A stretch of 64,000 nucleotides of DNA from assembly GCF_016888445.1 (NCBI RefSeq), contig NZ_JAFEKF010000001.1, positions 930,001 through 994,000 on the forward strand, in the 5' to 3' direction. This document shows positions 29,535-38,486 of this stretch, in pieces. Numbering within the stretch: position 1 is the first letter of the stretch; every line of letters begins with the position of its first letter. Position numbers and translations under genes: made by a program. The stretch comes from Marinomonas ostreistagni (GTDB taxonomy: Bacteria > Pseudomonadota > Gammaproteobacteria > Pseudomonadales > Marinomonadaceae). The notes beneath the pieces are model-generated. The model saw only the letters and a list, made by a program, of their open reading frames with translations, had not been told where the DNA came from and made no database searches.

Positions 29535-30829
29535 GATTGCGCTCCTTCGCTACTGGTTAGCAAATAGTTTAATTCAGCGGCTTGCTGGTGTTGTGCGACT
29601 TGAATGTTAAGTAACTCGACTCGGGCGTTTAGCTCGGCTATACGGGCTTGGACAATATCGACAAACGGTCCATCGTCACGAGTATAAGCATTGAGCGCAG
29701 CCTCACTGCTGGCCTGGTATTGTGGCAACAGTTGAGTTTGATATTGGGCTTCACGTTGTTGTAGCTGCTGCCAGTTACTGTTGATCACTTGGTAGCGTGA
29801 TTGCAGTTCATTGAGTAATAAGGTCTTATCCGACAATAATGACTCGGCCTGTAAACGTGCAGCCAACACGGCGGCATCTTGGCGCTTAGATGAGAAAATC
29901 GGCATACTGACGCTCACCGCCAGCGAGGCCAAATCCGCCCGATCATCGCCATTGGGCGCTTCGCCACGATAGCCATAGCCTAGTGAAACGCCAAATTGTG
30001 GCTTATATTTTTGCTCTTCTAAAGACTGCTCAAGACGAGCGCCATGAGTGCGCTCATCCATCAACTTCACCAAGGGGTGTTGTGCCAGCTGCTTGTTTAG
30101 ATCGACCGTTTGCATCGCTTGCATGCTAGTGTCTGGTTGAGCGAGCCGCTCTTGAGGAAGGGTCATCTCCTCTGCCGCTTGCTCAGGCAAATATTGCTTT
30201 AGCTGGCTGAGAGCTTCGTCACGAGACTGTTTAAGCGTCATTAAGCGCTGCTCAAGCTTGCCAAGCTCTAGCTCAGCGCGCACCAAGTCTTGCTGTCGAG
30301 TGGCTCCGTAAGAGGCACGGTAATGACCTGCGACCGCATCATTAAGCTGCTCAAACAGCGGGCGACTTTGCTCGACGATACGCAGTGCTTGCTGTGCTTG
30401 ATAGGCTTTAAGCCAAAGCTGTGTGACTTGTTTTTTGATCAGCGCGACACGATTTTGTCGCTGCCACACCGCTTGCTGGGCACTCACGCGATGTTGCTGG
30501 CGATTGATTTCTAGGGTATCGCCAACGGGTAACATCTGCGTCACCTGTAAGCTTAGCTGCGTCATGGCCTCTTGTTCAAAATCAAAGCTGTCAGTCGGCA
30601 TATTCAATAGCCCCAGCGTGATTTTAGGATCGGGTAGCGCTGTAGCGCCTTCGCTTAGCGCGATTGCCGCTTGCTGTTGTTTTTGATTGGCGACCAGCCA
30701 AGCATCTTGTTTGAGTGACGCTTGTACCGCTTGCGCCAGGGTCAATTCTTCGGCGTTGGCAGTACTTGCCAACAGCGCCATAGTTAGCGCACCCGTCATA
30801 CGGCGCGCCGACATCGGTATAAAAAACAT
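29531..30829 (-). CDS. cusC: CusC-like TolC family outer membrane channel
   Basis: A 432-residue outer-membrane efflux protein with a signal peptide (about residues 1-26, ending STANAEE) and two outer_membrane_efflux repeats made of long heptad helices (about 30-225 and 240-425). It forms the trimeric exit duct for the CusBA pump. Typical marks include the LPDPKITLGL stretch near residue 60. There is no lipobox Cys. The start may instead be the internal Met of MSARRMT. It overlaps cusB by 4 bases. Confidence 0.92.
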   Translation of the reverse strand: MFFIPMSARRMTGALTMALLASTANAEELTLAQAVQASLKQDAWLVANQKQQQAAIALSEGATALPDPKITLGLLNMPTDSFDFEQEAMTQLSLQVTQMLPVGDTLEINRQQHRVSAQQAVWQRQNRVALIKKQVTQLWLKAYQAQQALRIVEQSRPLFEQLNDAVAGHYRASYGATRQQDLVRAELELGKLEQRLMTLKQSRDEALSQLKQYLPEQAAEEMTLPQERLAQPDTSMQAMQTVDLNKQLAQHPLVKLMDERTHGARLEQSLEEQKYKPQFGVSLGYGYRGEAPNGDDRADLASLAVSVSMPIFSSKRQDAAVLAARLQAESLLSDKTLLLNELQSRYQVINSNWQQLQQREAQYQTQLLPQYQASSEAALNAYTRDDGPFVDIVQARIAELNARVELLNIQVAQHQQAAELNYLLTSSEGAQS

Positions 30830-30859
30830 AGAATGTGCTCATACATTGATTACTGTTTA

Positions 30860-30881
30860 CCTGTTACACCAAGGCAACAGG
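30860..30881. promoter_or_regulatory. Inverted repeat in front of cusC
   Basis: CCTGTT and AACAGG arms with a 10-base spacer lie about 30-50 bases upstream of the cusC start, near a TTGACC (minus strand, 30896-30891) that could be a -35 box. It may be a metal-responsive operator. No regulator gene (MerR/CueR or CusRS) is found nearby. Confidence 0.35.
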
Positions 30882-30899
30882 CACAAATAGGGTCAATGC

Positions 30900-31331
30900 T
30901 TAAGCTATCGGAGGGATATAGGGTGTCTCAGGTTGGCCTGCCAACAAAGTCGGCACTGGGTAACTTTGTGCCGCCACTTTGAGCGTGAAGGTTGTCAGCT
31001 CAAATACGCCACTTAAGACAGGCAAGGTACTGCAGTGGGCCTGGCTACAGCCTTTATGATCATGACTGGCATCACTGCCATGACAGCTGTTTGCGCCGTC
31101 CATGTCACAGTGCTGATGCGCACCATCGTCCATGTTCGCCATGCTCATACTGGGCTCAGCACTGGTATCCGGCAACATAGAAAGCGTCATTTGAATCGAA
31201 GCAACGGAGGAAAACACCATCGCAAGCAACAACAAACACAGGCATAGATAGCCGCGCTTTGGAGTGACTTGGTTAAACACAGGAGTGTTGAGCATGGTAT
31301 TGATCAGTGCCTGATATAAGATAAGTTTCAT
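30900..31331 (-). CDS. Small His/Cys-rich exported protein at the head of the cus operon
   Basis: About 143 residues from the ATG at 31331. A hydrophobic segment (LCLCLLLLAMVFSSVASI) acts as signal or anchor, followed by a metal-binding-looking tract with His, Cys, Asp and Met (HQHCDMDGANSCHGSDASH, then KGCSQAHCS), and a proline-rich end. The frame is open to a TTG at 31361, but that is a weaker start; ATG 31295 is also possible. It lies 70 bases before cusC on the same strand, so a periplasmic copper-related role is likely. No family recognised with certainty. Confidence 0.6.
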   Translation of the reverse strand: MKLILYQALINTMLNTPVFNQVTPKRGYLCLCLLLLAMVFSSVASIQMTLSMLPDTSAEPSMSMANMDDGAHQHCDMDGANSCHGSDASHDHKGCSQAHCSTLPVLSGVFELTTFTLKVAAQSYPVPTLLAGQPETPYIPPIA

Positions 31332-31616
31332 TACGCTAATCAAGATCTTAGCTAAAAGCAAATATTTTCAAGCTGCGTGCAAAATGTTTATCACTTTCAA
31401 CACCTCTTGCGCTGGCTGTATACAATAGAGCAAACAGAATCCAGCCCCACCACAACAATTTCAACGGGTATTGCTGGGCAAATGATCTCGACAACCGCTG
31501 GTGTCGCCATGCTTTAAGTGGCACTTTCATCGACCATTTTGGTGTCAGTTCTAATATGTCACTGACCGGCTCTGTGATGTTCATCACACTGATCCTGACC
31601 GTGGCGTCGCTACAAC
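31332..31616. other. Stretch without a supported gene
   Basis: This gap upstream of the cus operon should hold its promoter. A minus-strand open frame of 92 codons runs through it but starts inside the terminator at 31617-31643, has no ribosome site and overlaps the next gene, so I do not call it. No clear repeat or operator was seen. Confidence 0.5.
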
Positions 31617-31643
31617 AAAAGCGCATTGATTAATGCGCTTTTT
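31617..31643 (-). terminator. Intrinsic terminator after the small orphan at 31671
   Basis: AAAAGCGCATT, loop GATT, AATGCGCTTTTT form an 11-base stem with A and T runs, 28 bases past the stop of the minus-strand gene. Confidence 0.88.
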
Positions 31644-31670
31644 ACCTTAGATTCAGTGCTACAGGCTAAG

Positions 31671-31919
31671 TTAATGTAGCTCGACAACGCTCTGTGGGCA
31701 CAAATGCGGTGCCCATAATTGCATGGCCTCAAGCAACTGCTCGCGCTCAGCCCCAACTAGCTTGCTAGCCTCTAAAATATCGAGGTACTGACATTCTGTT
31801 TCGCTTTGCGGCGACTTGCCCGCCACACGTAATAGATCAGCCTTGTTGAAATAACGCCCTGCTTGCAACTCTGCAACACGAATATCGGATCCCGCAAACG
31901 CAATAGAATGAACAGACAT
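31671..31919 (-). CDS. Small protein of unknown function
   Basis: An 82-residue soluble protein with a very strong ribosome site (GGGGAGG, 6 bases before ATG) and its own terminator, so it is probably expressed. It contains two Cys (about residues 43 and 74), mixed charge and predicted helices in the second half. I recognise no family. Confidence 0.6.
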   Translation of the reverse strand: MSVHSIAFAGSDIRVAELQAGRYFNKADLLRVAGKSPQSETECQYLDILEASKLVGAEREQLLEAMQLWAPHLCPQSVVELH

Positions 31920-32139
31920 AGCAACCTCCCCAAATAGGATTGTGTGAGTAATAAGGCCAGCGCCCAGTCACGTTATAGCGCATCCAATGATGACAAACTG
32001 TTACAGTGACCAAATTATTGCTCTATGTCTAAGCTTCGACTCCCTGCGCCAAATGTGGCATAAAAAATAACTTCCTTGCTGAGCAATAATGCACCAGCAA
32101 CGCGATGAAAACATGCGTAACTTGCAAGTTCAACCATAG

Positions 32140-32766
32140 CTAACGCGGCTTTTGAAAATCCGCAAATGCCACGACATTATTGTCTTTGGCTGGCTGAGCA
32201 GACGACGCACCCGTGCGGTTTGCACTGCGCTCAAGTGTGACGCTGGCGCTGTCCAGCACCGCCAATAAATCGCTGTGTGCTTCGGTGAGTTTATTCAGCT
32301 CAACATTAAGACGCGTAGCGTCCTGATCCATCAGCGATGCATTATCATCCCACAACAAACGCTCCACCATGCCTTTATGCAGGTTTAACGCTTCACTGTG
32401 GGCACGACTGACGCCCTCTTCGATCACTAAGGACTGTAGAAACTGACGCGCACAACCAAGCTGCGCATCATTGGCACCCAAGGCTTCGAGTGTGGCTAAA
32501 CACTGTGACTGAAAATGCTCATTGAGCTTGCCAAAATCAGGCTTCGTCAGGCACGGAAGCAAGAGCGCAAAGCGCGTTTTAGCATGCACCATCAGCAGAC
32601 AATTACGATGCTGCATCAAGTATAAAGTTGCATACCAATCACTGAGCGGATTCAAGGCTTCAAGCGTACTAGCTGCCGAATTTGAAGAAGACCGAGTCGG
32701 TAATCTTCCTTGCGCGTTGATCGGCAATTTTGCCAACAACTTTTTGGTAACCTGTAAGCGAATCAT
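32140..32766 (-). CDS. DUF6933-like protein
   Basis: A 208-residue soluble protein. The N-terminal two thirds (LQVTKKLLAKL, NPLSDWYATLYLMQHRNCLLMVHAKTRFALLLP) match my memory of the DUF6933 family, which often sits with toxin-antitoxin-like or nucleic-acid-related genes and is uncharacterised. The last 70 residues look like an added helical, polar tail. Divergent from the hydroxyacid dehydrogenase gene. Confidence 0.65.
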   Translation of the reverse strand: MIRLQVTKKLLAKLPINAQGRLPTRSSSNSAASTLEALNPLSDWYATLYLMQHRNCLLMVHAKTRFALLLPCLTKPDFGKLNEHFQSQCLATLEALGANDAQLGCARQFLQSLVIEEGVSRAHSEALNLHKGMVERLLWDDNASLMDQDATRLNVELNKLTEAHSDLLAVLDSASVTLERSANRTGASSAQPAKDNNVVAFADFQKPR

Positions 32767-32883
32767 AGCGCCTCATATAAGAGAAAGTGATGCTTGGCAT
32801 AGTATCAGCGCTTGGTCTAATACAACAGCCTTGCATTGAGCTGTTATGATGCTTGATCGCCACGACGACACCATTGAAGGAGT

Positions 32884-34053
32884 ATGACTATGAGTCTGAT
32901 ATGTGAGCTAAGCGATCTGCAGCGCCTTTACCACAAGCGTGTGCCAAAGATGTTTCAAGGGTATGCTGAGTCCGGCTCTTGGCAGCAACAAACGCTTGGC
33001 CTTAATCAATCAGATTTTCAGCAGATCTTATTTCGTCAGCGGGTTGCACGCGATTTAGAACCGCGCTCACTGGCGACAAAATTGGTAGGCCAGGACGCAA
33101 AAATGCCCTTAGCGCTGGCGCCTGTTGGCTTACTTGGCATGCAGCACGCTGATGGTGAAATCCTTGCCGCACAAGCAGCCGAGGAGTTTGGCGTACCCTT
33201 TACTCTATCAACCATGAGCATCTGCTCGATCGAGGCGGTCGCGGCAAAAACCTCTAAGCCCTTTTGGTTTCAGCTCTATGTGCAGAAGGATCGTGAATTC
33301 ACCAAAAAGCTTATCGAACGCGCTAAAGCCGCAGGCTGTTCTGCGTTGGTTGTCACCTTGGATCTACAAATGATCGGACGTCGCCATGCCGATCATCGCA
33401 ACGGTATGACTGCACCGCCAAAACTGACTATCCCGAATCTAATCGACATCGCTCGTCGCCCGCGCTGGGCGTTTAACATGCTGCAAACCTCTCATCGCCA
33501 ATTTGGCAATATCCAAGGTTGTGCCACTGGTGTCGACGATATGAATGACCTCATGAAATGGACGGCCAGTTCCTTTGATACCAAGTTAAGCTGGGAAGAC
33601 ATTCGTTACTTTCGTGAGATTTGGCAAGGCCCTTTGATTATCAAAGGCATTATGGAAATAGCTGACGCCCAAGAGTGCGTCAAACTCGGTGCCGATGCCA
33701 TCGTGGTCTCTAACCATGGAGGTCGACAACTAGACGGCGCACGCTCTTCGATCAGTGTCTTACCTGAAATCGTTGCCGCCGTTGGTGATCAAGTTGATGT
33801 ATGGCTAGATGGCGGTATCCGTAGTGGTCAAGATATCATCCGCGCCAAAGCATTGGGAGCCAAAGGTGTGATGGTCGGCAGACCGCTGGTGTATGGCTTA
33901 GGTGCGATGGGCAAAGCCGGTGTTAGCAAAATGCTGGAGTTATTTCACCAAGAAGCGGAACTGACCATGGCCTTTATCGGCCACCGGGATATTCATCAAA
34001 TCACCCGCGACGATATTGTCTTCCAGCACGAGAGCTTTCAAGGTGTGCGCTAG
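32884..34053 (+). CDS. FMN-dependent alpha-hydroxy acid dehydrogenase (LldD-like)
   Basis: A 389-residue TIM-barrel flavoenzyme oxidising an L-2-hydroxy acid such as lactate or mandelate to the oxoacid. ALAPVGLLGMQHADGE (about residues 78-93), LSTMSICSIEAV (about 107-118) and WFQLYVQKDR (about 127-136) form the FMN site; the catalytic SNHGGRQLDG motif with its His is at about 279-288. It resembles E. coli LldD, but no LldP permease or LldR regulator is next to it, so the exact substrate is open. The first codon may be ATG 32884 or ATG 32890. A terminator follows. Confidence 0.9.
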   Translation: MTMSLICELSDLQRLYHKRVPKMFQGYAESGSWQQQTLGLNQSDFQQILFRQRVARDLEPRSLATKLVGQDAKMPLALAPVGLLGMQHADGEILAAQAAEEFGVPFTLSTMSICSIEAVAAKTSKPFWFQLYVQKDREFTKKLIERAKAAGCSALVVTLDLQMIGRRHADHRNGMTAPPKLTIPNLIDIARRPRWAFNMLQTSHRQFGNIQGCATGVDDMNDLMKWTASSFDTKLSWEDIRYFREIWQGPLIIKGIMEIADAQECVKLGADAIVVSNHGGRQLDGARSSISVLPEIVAAVGDQVDVWLDGGIRSGQDIIRAKALGAKGVMVGRPLVYGLGAMGKAGVSKMLELFHQEAELTMAFIGHRDIHQITRDDIVFQHESFQGVR

Positions 34054-34061
34054 ACAGCACA

Positions 34062-34087
34062 AAAAAGGCACCGAGCGGTGCCTTTTT
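34062..34087. terminator. Bidirectional intrinsic terminator between lldD-like gene and lplA
   Basis: AAAAAAGGCACC, loop GAGC, GGTGCCTTTTT form a strong stem with A and T runs, between the two convergent genes. Confidence 0.92.
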
Positions 34088-34106
34088 AGTAAATAATTTA
34101 TTTAAT

Positions 34107-35123
34107 TTATGCTAACTCTTGTGACAGCCAGTCGCTCAGCTCTGTCAGCCAGTGTTCATACGTCGGAAACGCTATTTTTAATTGATCTACGCCATCTACC
34201 ACATTAGCCGCATTGTAATGCAGCCCTTCTAATCGCGGCGCGAGATTTTCCAGCGGTGCCGGCTCCAGCATGTCTGTATAAACAGTCGCTTGTTTAATGA
34301 CACCTTTATCTACATCTAAAAGGATCTGCACGCCACCCCATTCAAAACGCTCTTCAAGGCTATGTGTAAACGGTGGCGTATTGCCATAGTTCCATGCCCA
34401 GCTACTTTGCTTTTCAAAGCGCTCAGTAAAACCTGGCAGATTGTGGAAATGCTCTGGGGAAATGTATTCTGCCTCGACCTGCTCGCCGTAATACACAGAA
34501 AAAGCCGCCATAATAGCGTTGCATACCTTATCATGATCGATATCAGGGCGAATCTGATCTAAGTTGGTCACCCGTGAACGTACCGAGGTAATGCCTTTAG
34601 CCTGCAGCTTTTTCTCATCTGGGTTTAAATAATCCCCCAAACGCTGCATATCAGCACTTAACAATAAAGTGCCGTGGTGGAAGCCACGATCCGCCGTTTC
34701 GCGATAGGCAGAGCCAGAAAACTTCTTCACCGCCTCGCCATCGTCTACAACTAGATCATTGCGGCCGTTGGCGCGCCCCTTAATGCCTAATGTCTCAAGC
34801 CCCGCCAACACAATGTTGGTCGACACGTCTTTATCGTACTCAGGCTTGGGCGCCATAAAAGTAAAATTGGTATTACCTAAATCATGAAACACCGCGCCAC
34901 CACCAGTTTGTCGACGCGCTAATTTCACATTATCTTGCTGCATACGCTCGGTATCGCATTCACGCCACGGATTTTGCGCTCGTCCAATGACAATCGTATC
35001 GGCATTACGCCATAAAAACAGCACGCGCTGATCCGCCGGCAAAGAGCGAAAAATCGTATCTTCTACCGCCAAGTTAAACCAAGGGTCATAGGTATTTGAG
35101 ATCAGGATCCGCGTTTTATTCAT
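34107..35123 (-). CDS. lplA: Lipoate-protein ligase A
   Basis: A 338-residue enzyme, the same length as E. coli LplA, that attaches free lipoate to 2-oxoacid dehydrogenase and glycine cleavage subunits in two steps through lipoyl-AMP. Marks are [17 protein letters not shown] (residues 9-25), the lipoate-binding [17 protein letters not shown] (about 70-86) and KFSGSAYRE (about 133-141) with the reactive Lys. The C-terminal accessory domain is present. Single gene with its own promoter region at 35124-35202. Confidence 0.96.
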   Translation of the reverse strand: MNKTRILISNTYDPWFNLAVEDTIFRSLPADQRVLFLWRNADTIVIGRAQNPWRECDTERMQQDNVKLARRQTGGGAVFHDLGNTNFTFMAPKPEYDKDVSTNIVLAGLETLGIKGRANGRNDLVVDDGEAVKKFSGSAYRETADRGFHHGTLLLSADMQRLGDYLNPDEKKLQAKGITSVRSRVTNLDQIRPDIDHDKVCNAIMAAFSVYYGEQVEAEYISPEHFHNLPGFTERFEKQSSWAWNYGNTPPFTHSLEERFEWGGVQILLDVDKGVIKQATVYTDMLEPAPLENLAPRLEGLHYNAANVVDGVDQLKIAFPTYEHWLTELSDWLSQELA

Positions 35124-35202
35124 GGCTCGCTTCCTTATGAATCGGATAGATAATTAATTGATATACAACAGATTAACCCAAGGCGGGAGCGTAACCTAGT
35201 GG

Positions 35203-36150
35203 TTATACTAACTTTTGTGCCGTAATACGATCTGTGATCAACACATCAATGTAGCCACCCAGTAGACCTCCTCGCAGCGCCTCAACTTTGTCGCTGCCAC
35301 CTGCCAATGCGACGACACGTGGGCAGGCACGTAGCTGTTTAAGCGTCATCGAGATCACAGGGTCCTCTGTCTCCTGCAAAACAGGTTGTCCCGCCTGATC
35401 GTAGTAATGTAAACAGATATCGCCCACGGCCCCACGATCCAGTAACTCGGAAGCTTTCTCCTCGTTGTAGTAGTTACCCGAATTACGTAGCAAGGTGGAC
35501 GGCTCCATCGAGCCAATCCCAATCACTGCCACTGTAATATCATCAAACATGGCCACAACTTCGGCCACTTCGGGGCTGCTCATCATGCGTGACTTTTCTT
35601 CAATGGAACGGTCAACGCCTGATGCCGGCAGTAAGAAGGCTTCTGACCCCAACATTCTTGCCAAGGAATGCGTTAGCATATTGGCTTGTAGGTTACCATT
35701 TTGCCCGACCCCGCCTAAGATCTGCACAACGCCACTGGCCTTGGTGGTTTGCGGATGCATGCTATCGACCATGGCGCGAATCGTTTCACTCCAAGAGGAC
35801 ACACCAATTAAATCATCTTTTTGCAAAGTAGATTGCATATAGTGCGCCGCAGCAGCTCCGATCGCCACACGAATTTGTTCGTTACTCGCTTCTTCTGGCA
35901 CATCTACGATAACAGCCTGAGTAAAACCGTATTTCGTTTGCAGCTGTTTTTCTAAATCGACAAAGATGTTTTGCGGTTGAACAACACTGATTTTCACTAA
36001 GCCTTCTTTTAAACAGCGGCTAATCGCGCGGGAAACTTGTGATTGCGACAAGTTTAACAGCTTTGCAATATCCGCCTGTTTCAAACCATCTGAGTAATAA
36101 AGAGTGGCAATTTTAATAAGTAGTCTTAGTTCATTGTAATTTGTATTCAT
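35203..36150 (-). CDS. SorC family sugar-responsive transcriptional regulator
   Basis: A 315-residue regulator of the SorC/DeoR(Bacillus) type. N-terminal helix-turn-helix: LKQADIAKLLNLSQSQVSRAI (about residues 24-44). The larger C-terminal sugar-binding domain has the family stretches IGVSSWSETIRAMV, QILGGVGQNGN and RVVALAGGSDKVEALRGGLLGGYIDVLITD; it binds a phosphorylated sugar effector. It is the most downstream gene of the sugar locus and is the natural regulator of the GAATATTTATTC repeats found before three of its units and, in weaker form, before itself. Confidence 0.93.
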   Translation of the reverse strand: MNTNYNELRLLIKIATLYYSDGLKQADIAKLLNLSQSQVSRAISRCLKEGLVKISVVQPQNIFVDLEKQLQTKYGFTQAVIVDVPEEASNEQIRVAIGAAAAHYMQSTLQKDDLIGVSSWSETIRAMVDSMHPQTTKASGVVQILGGVGQNGNLQANMLTHSLARMLGSEAFLLPASGVDRSIEEKSRMMSSPEVAEVVAMFDDITVAVIGIGSMEPSTLLRNSGNYYNEEKASELLDRGAVGDICLHYYDQAGQPVLQETEDPVISMTLKQLRACPRVVALAGGSDKVEALRGGLLGGYIDVLITDRITAQKLV

Positions 36151-36236
36151 TAAGCGCTCTTCAATCGGTCGTATTTACGGCCACAAGCTTTCAGTCACTT
36201 GCTACGGTGAAGTCATAGGTTAAAGGATTTTAGTGT

Positions 36237-36267
36237 GAATATATATCCAAGATGAGGATTTTTAATC
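36237..36267. promoter_or_regulatory. Two weaker operator-like repeats upstream of the SorC gene
   Basis: GAATATATATCC (36237-36248) matches GAATATTTATTC at 10 of 12 positions and GGATTTTTAATC (36256-36267) at 9 of 12, 19 bp apart, 87-117 bases before the regulator's start. They suggest autoregulation. Confidence 0.45.
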
Positions 36268-36291
36268 GATTTTGAGCACTTAGAACTGTGA

Positions 36292-36939
36292 CTAATGATG
36301 CCTTTGCTTCAACCAATCGAGACTTTGTGCCAAAGAGGCATGAATTTCAGATGCAAACGAGAATTTCTGCTCTGCGTGCTGCATTGTTTCAGGTACGACA
36401 ATGACTTGTGCCCCCGAAGAATACGCTGAGATCGCACCATTTAAGCTGTCTTCCCAGGCAATACACTCATGTGGCATCACCCCTAAGCGCTGTGCCGCTA
36501 ACTCAAATACATGAGGATGCGGCTTACTACGCGATGCTTCATAACTGGAGGCTCGAATACTAATCGGCAAATCATGCGCCGCAATTACTCGATCAATGAC
36601 CGACAATGAGGAAGAGGATGCAATGGCTAGCCGTCCGCCATTGCGATCGATGTACTCCAGCAGTGCCTTGGCACTTGGCATGAGTGCGGCCTTAGGCGAT
36701 CGCTCCTGCATAAGAATGGTGATTTGTTCACTTAAGCCCACCGCAGAAATCGGTTCATGGGCAAACTGTTGCGCAATTCTTTTACACACTGTCAGCGTTG
36801 TGCAACCAGTATATGATTGAATCCATTCATCTCTTACATGACAACCATAAAGAGCGCCCGTAACTTCCTGCACGGTTTGGCGCCATATCGCCTCACTGTT
36901 GATCAGCGTACCATCCATGTCAAAAATACAGTTCAACAT
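36292..36939 (-). CDS. HAD family phosphatase in the sugar locus
   Basis: A 215-residue HAD hydrolase with motif I FDMDGTLINSE (residues 6-16), a helical cap, ASSSSLSVID as motif II (about 107-116) and EASRSKPHPHVF with WEDSLNGAISAYSSGA as motifs III/IV. It resembles broad sugar-phosphate phosphatases such as HxpB/YniC. Placed after the kinase, it may remove dead-end or excess sugar phosphates, or be the phosphatase for a pathway intermediate. Separated from the kinase by 47 bases. Confidence 0.88.
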   Translation of the reverse strand: MLNCIFDMDGTLINSEAIWRQTVQEVTGALYGCHVRDEWIQSYTGCTTLTVCKRIAQQFAHEPISAVGLSEQITILMQERSPKAALMPSAKALLEYIDRNGGRLAIASSSSLSVIDRVIAAHDLPISIRASSYEASRSKPHPHVFELAAQRLGVMPHECIAWEDSLNGAISAYSSGAQVIVVPETMQHAEQKFSFASEIHASLAQSLDWLKQRHH

Positions 36940-36986
36940 AAAGCACCTTCCATTATCCGTTGGTTAAGGCTTATTAACGTTAGTTT

Positions 36987-38465
36987 TTATTGAGGTGTGT
37001 ATAACGTGCGAGCGATCGCATCCTTCCAGCCATCATATGCTGCACGAAGTGTTTCCATATCACCTTTAGGTTCAATGATTTCTACATTACGCACCAGCGC
37101 CGCCAGTTGTGCCCTATCTTGCCACCATCCGAGCGCTTTACCCGCTAAATAACCGGCACCTAAAGCCGACACCTCTGCTGTTTTGCTGCGTATTACAGGA
37201 CGCTGTAGCAAGTCGGCTTGGAACTGCATCAACCACTTAGATTTTGTCGGACCGCCGTCTACCAATAAGGCTTCAAGGGAATTACCGGACATATTTTCCA
37301 TCAAATAAAAAACATCCGCTATTTGATAAGCAATCGACTCGAGCGCTGCCCTAGCAAGGGTTGCTGGGGTTGAATAATCCGTTAGACCCGTGATGAGCCC
37401 TCGAGCTTCTGATTGCCAATGAGGGGCTCCCAAACCAGATAAAGCAGGCACAAAATAGACACCTCTGTTATCAGGCTCTGATGCCGCCATGTGAGTCAAT
37501 TGATCTAAGTCTGAAATCCCCAGCATGCGTGACATCCACGCCACGCCAGCACCAGTATGAGTAATATTGCCTTCCAGTGCATAGGTCAGGATGCCATCGT
37601 GCCAAGCGATGGTTTTTCCGAGTCGATAGTCTTCCCCTGAGATATCCGTGACTGGCGTCATCAGTGAGCTACCGGTACCGTAAGTCGCCTTGATAACCCC
37701 CGGCATAAAGCCACCTTGGCCATAGAGCGCTGCGTGCGAGTCACCGATTTGAGACAAGATTGGCACCCCATCGGGCACACCAGCAAAGCCTTGAGTATGG
37801 CCACGCTCAGCAGCAGATGGCAACACTTTGGCAAGTGCAGGCTCTGGAATATCAAAGATTTCCAGCAACTCAGCATCCCATGCTTGCTGATGGATATTGT
37901 ACAACTGCGTGCGCGACGCATTAGCAGGATCGGTGACAAACTCCTGACCATTGGTTAGCTGCCACACTAGCCAAGTATCCACTGTGCCAATACACAGTTG
38001 TCCTTGGCGGGCTTTTTCACGCCCCTGTTCGATATCATTGAGCAGCAAGTGAATTTTCGCTGCGGGAAACAAAGGGTCGATCGGAAGACCTGTTTTCGCT
38101 TGAACCACATCGGCTTTAGCACTTTTTGAAAGCTCGCTACAAAAACCAGCCGAGCGACGACACTGCCAGCTCACCACCGGCGTTAAGGGCTCGCCTGTTT
38201 GGCGATCCCAAATCAATACCGACTCACGCTGATTGCTGATAGCAATGGCTTGCACATCGACAATAGTAGAACTGAGCGCTGCCTCTATCGCAGCGCGCAC
38301 AGCAGCAATGATCTCCATCGGATCCTGCTCCGACCAAGCGGACCGTGGATAAGCAATCCCCACAGGATGAGAACCATGACTAATGATTTGCCCATCTTGG
38401 TTAATACAGACGGCCTTAGCATTCGTCGTACCTTCATCAATTGCTAAAATCACTTGCTGTGCCAT
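36987..38465 (-). CDS. FGGY family carbohydrate kinase (glycerol kinase-like)
   Basis: A 492-residue ATP-dependent kinase. The FGGY N-domain starts with AIDEGTTNAKAV (residues 7-18), the glycerol-kinase form of the phosphate-binding loop, followed by AISNQRES and SWQCRRS; the C-domain has ATYGTGSSLM (about 260-269) and DGGPTKSKWLMQFQADLL (about 393-410). Similarity is to glycerol kinase and related polyol/ketose kinases; with a transketolase directly upstream, the product is probably a ketose phosphate rather than glycerol phosphate. Substrate not fixed by sequence. Confidence 0.9.
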   Translation of the reverse strand: MAQQVILAIDEGTTNAKAVCINQDGQIISHGSHPVGIAYPRSAWSEQDPMEIIAAVRAAIEAALSSTIVDVQAIAISNQRESVLIWDRQTGEPLTPVVSWQCRRSAGFCSELSKSAKADVVQAKTGLPIDPLFPAAKIHLLLNDIEQGREKARQGQLCIGTVDTWLVWQLTNGQEFVTDPANASRTQLYNIHQQAWDAELLEIFDIPEPALAKVLPSAAERGHTQGFAGVPDGVPILSQIGDSHAALYGQGGFMPGVIKATYGTGSSLMTPVTDISGEDYRLGKTIAWHDGILTYALEGNITHTGAGVAWMSRMLGISDLDQLTHMAASEPDNRGVYFVPALSGLGAPHWQSEARGLITGLTDYSTPATLARAALESIAYQIADVFYLMENMSGNSLEALLVDGGPTKSKWLMQFQADLLQRPVIRSKTAEVSALGAGYLAGKALGWWQDRAQLAALVRNVEIIEPKGDMETLRAAYDGWKDAIARTLYTPQ

Positions 38466-38486
38466 ATTGTCTTACTCTTGTTGTAC

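Noticed and set aside
31348..31626. Minus-strand open frame of 92 codons between the cus operon and the orphan at 31671
   Set aside because: It starts inside a strong terminator hairpin, has no ribosome site, overlaps the His-rich gene and has no recognisable protein pattern.
32884..34053. Lactate utilisation operon around the LldD-like gene
   Set aside because: No permease or regulator of lactate is adjacent, and a terminator follows the gene.
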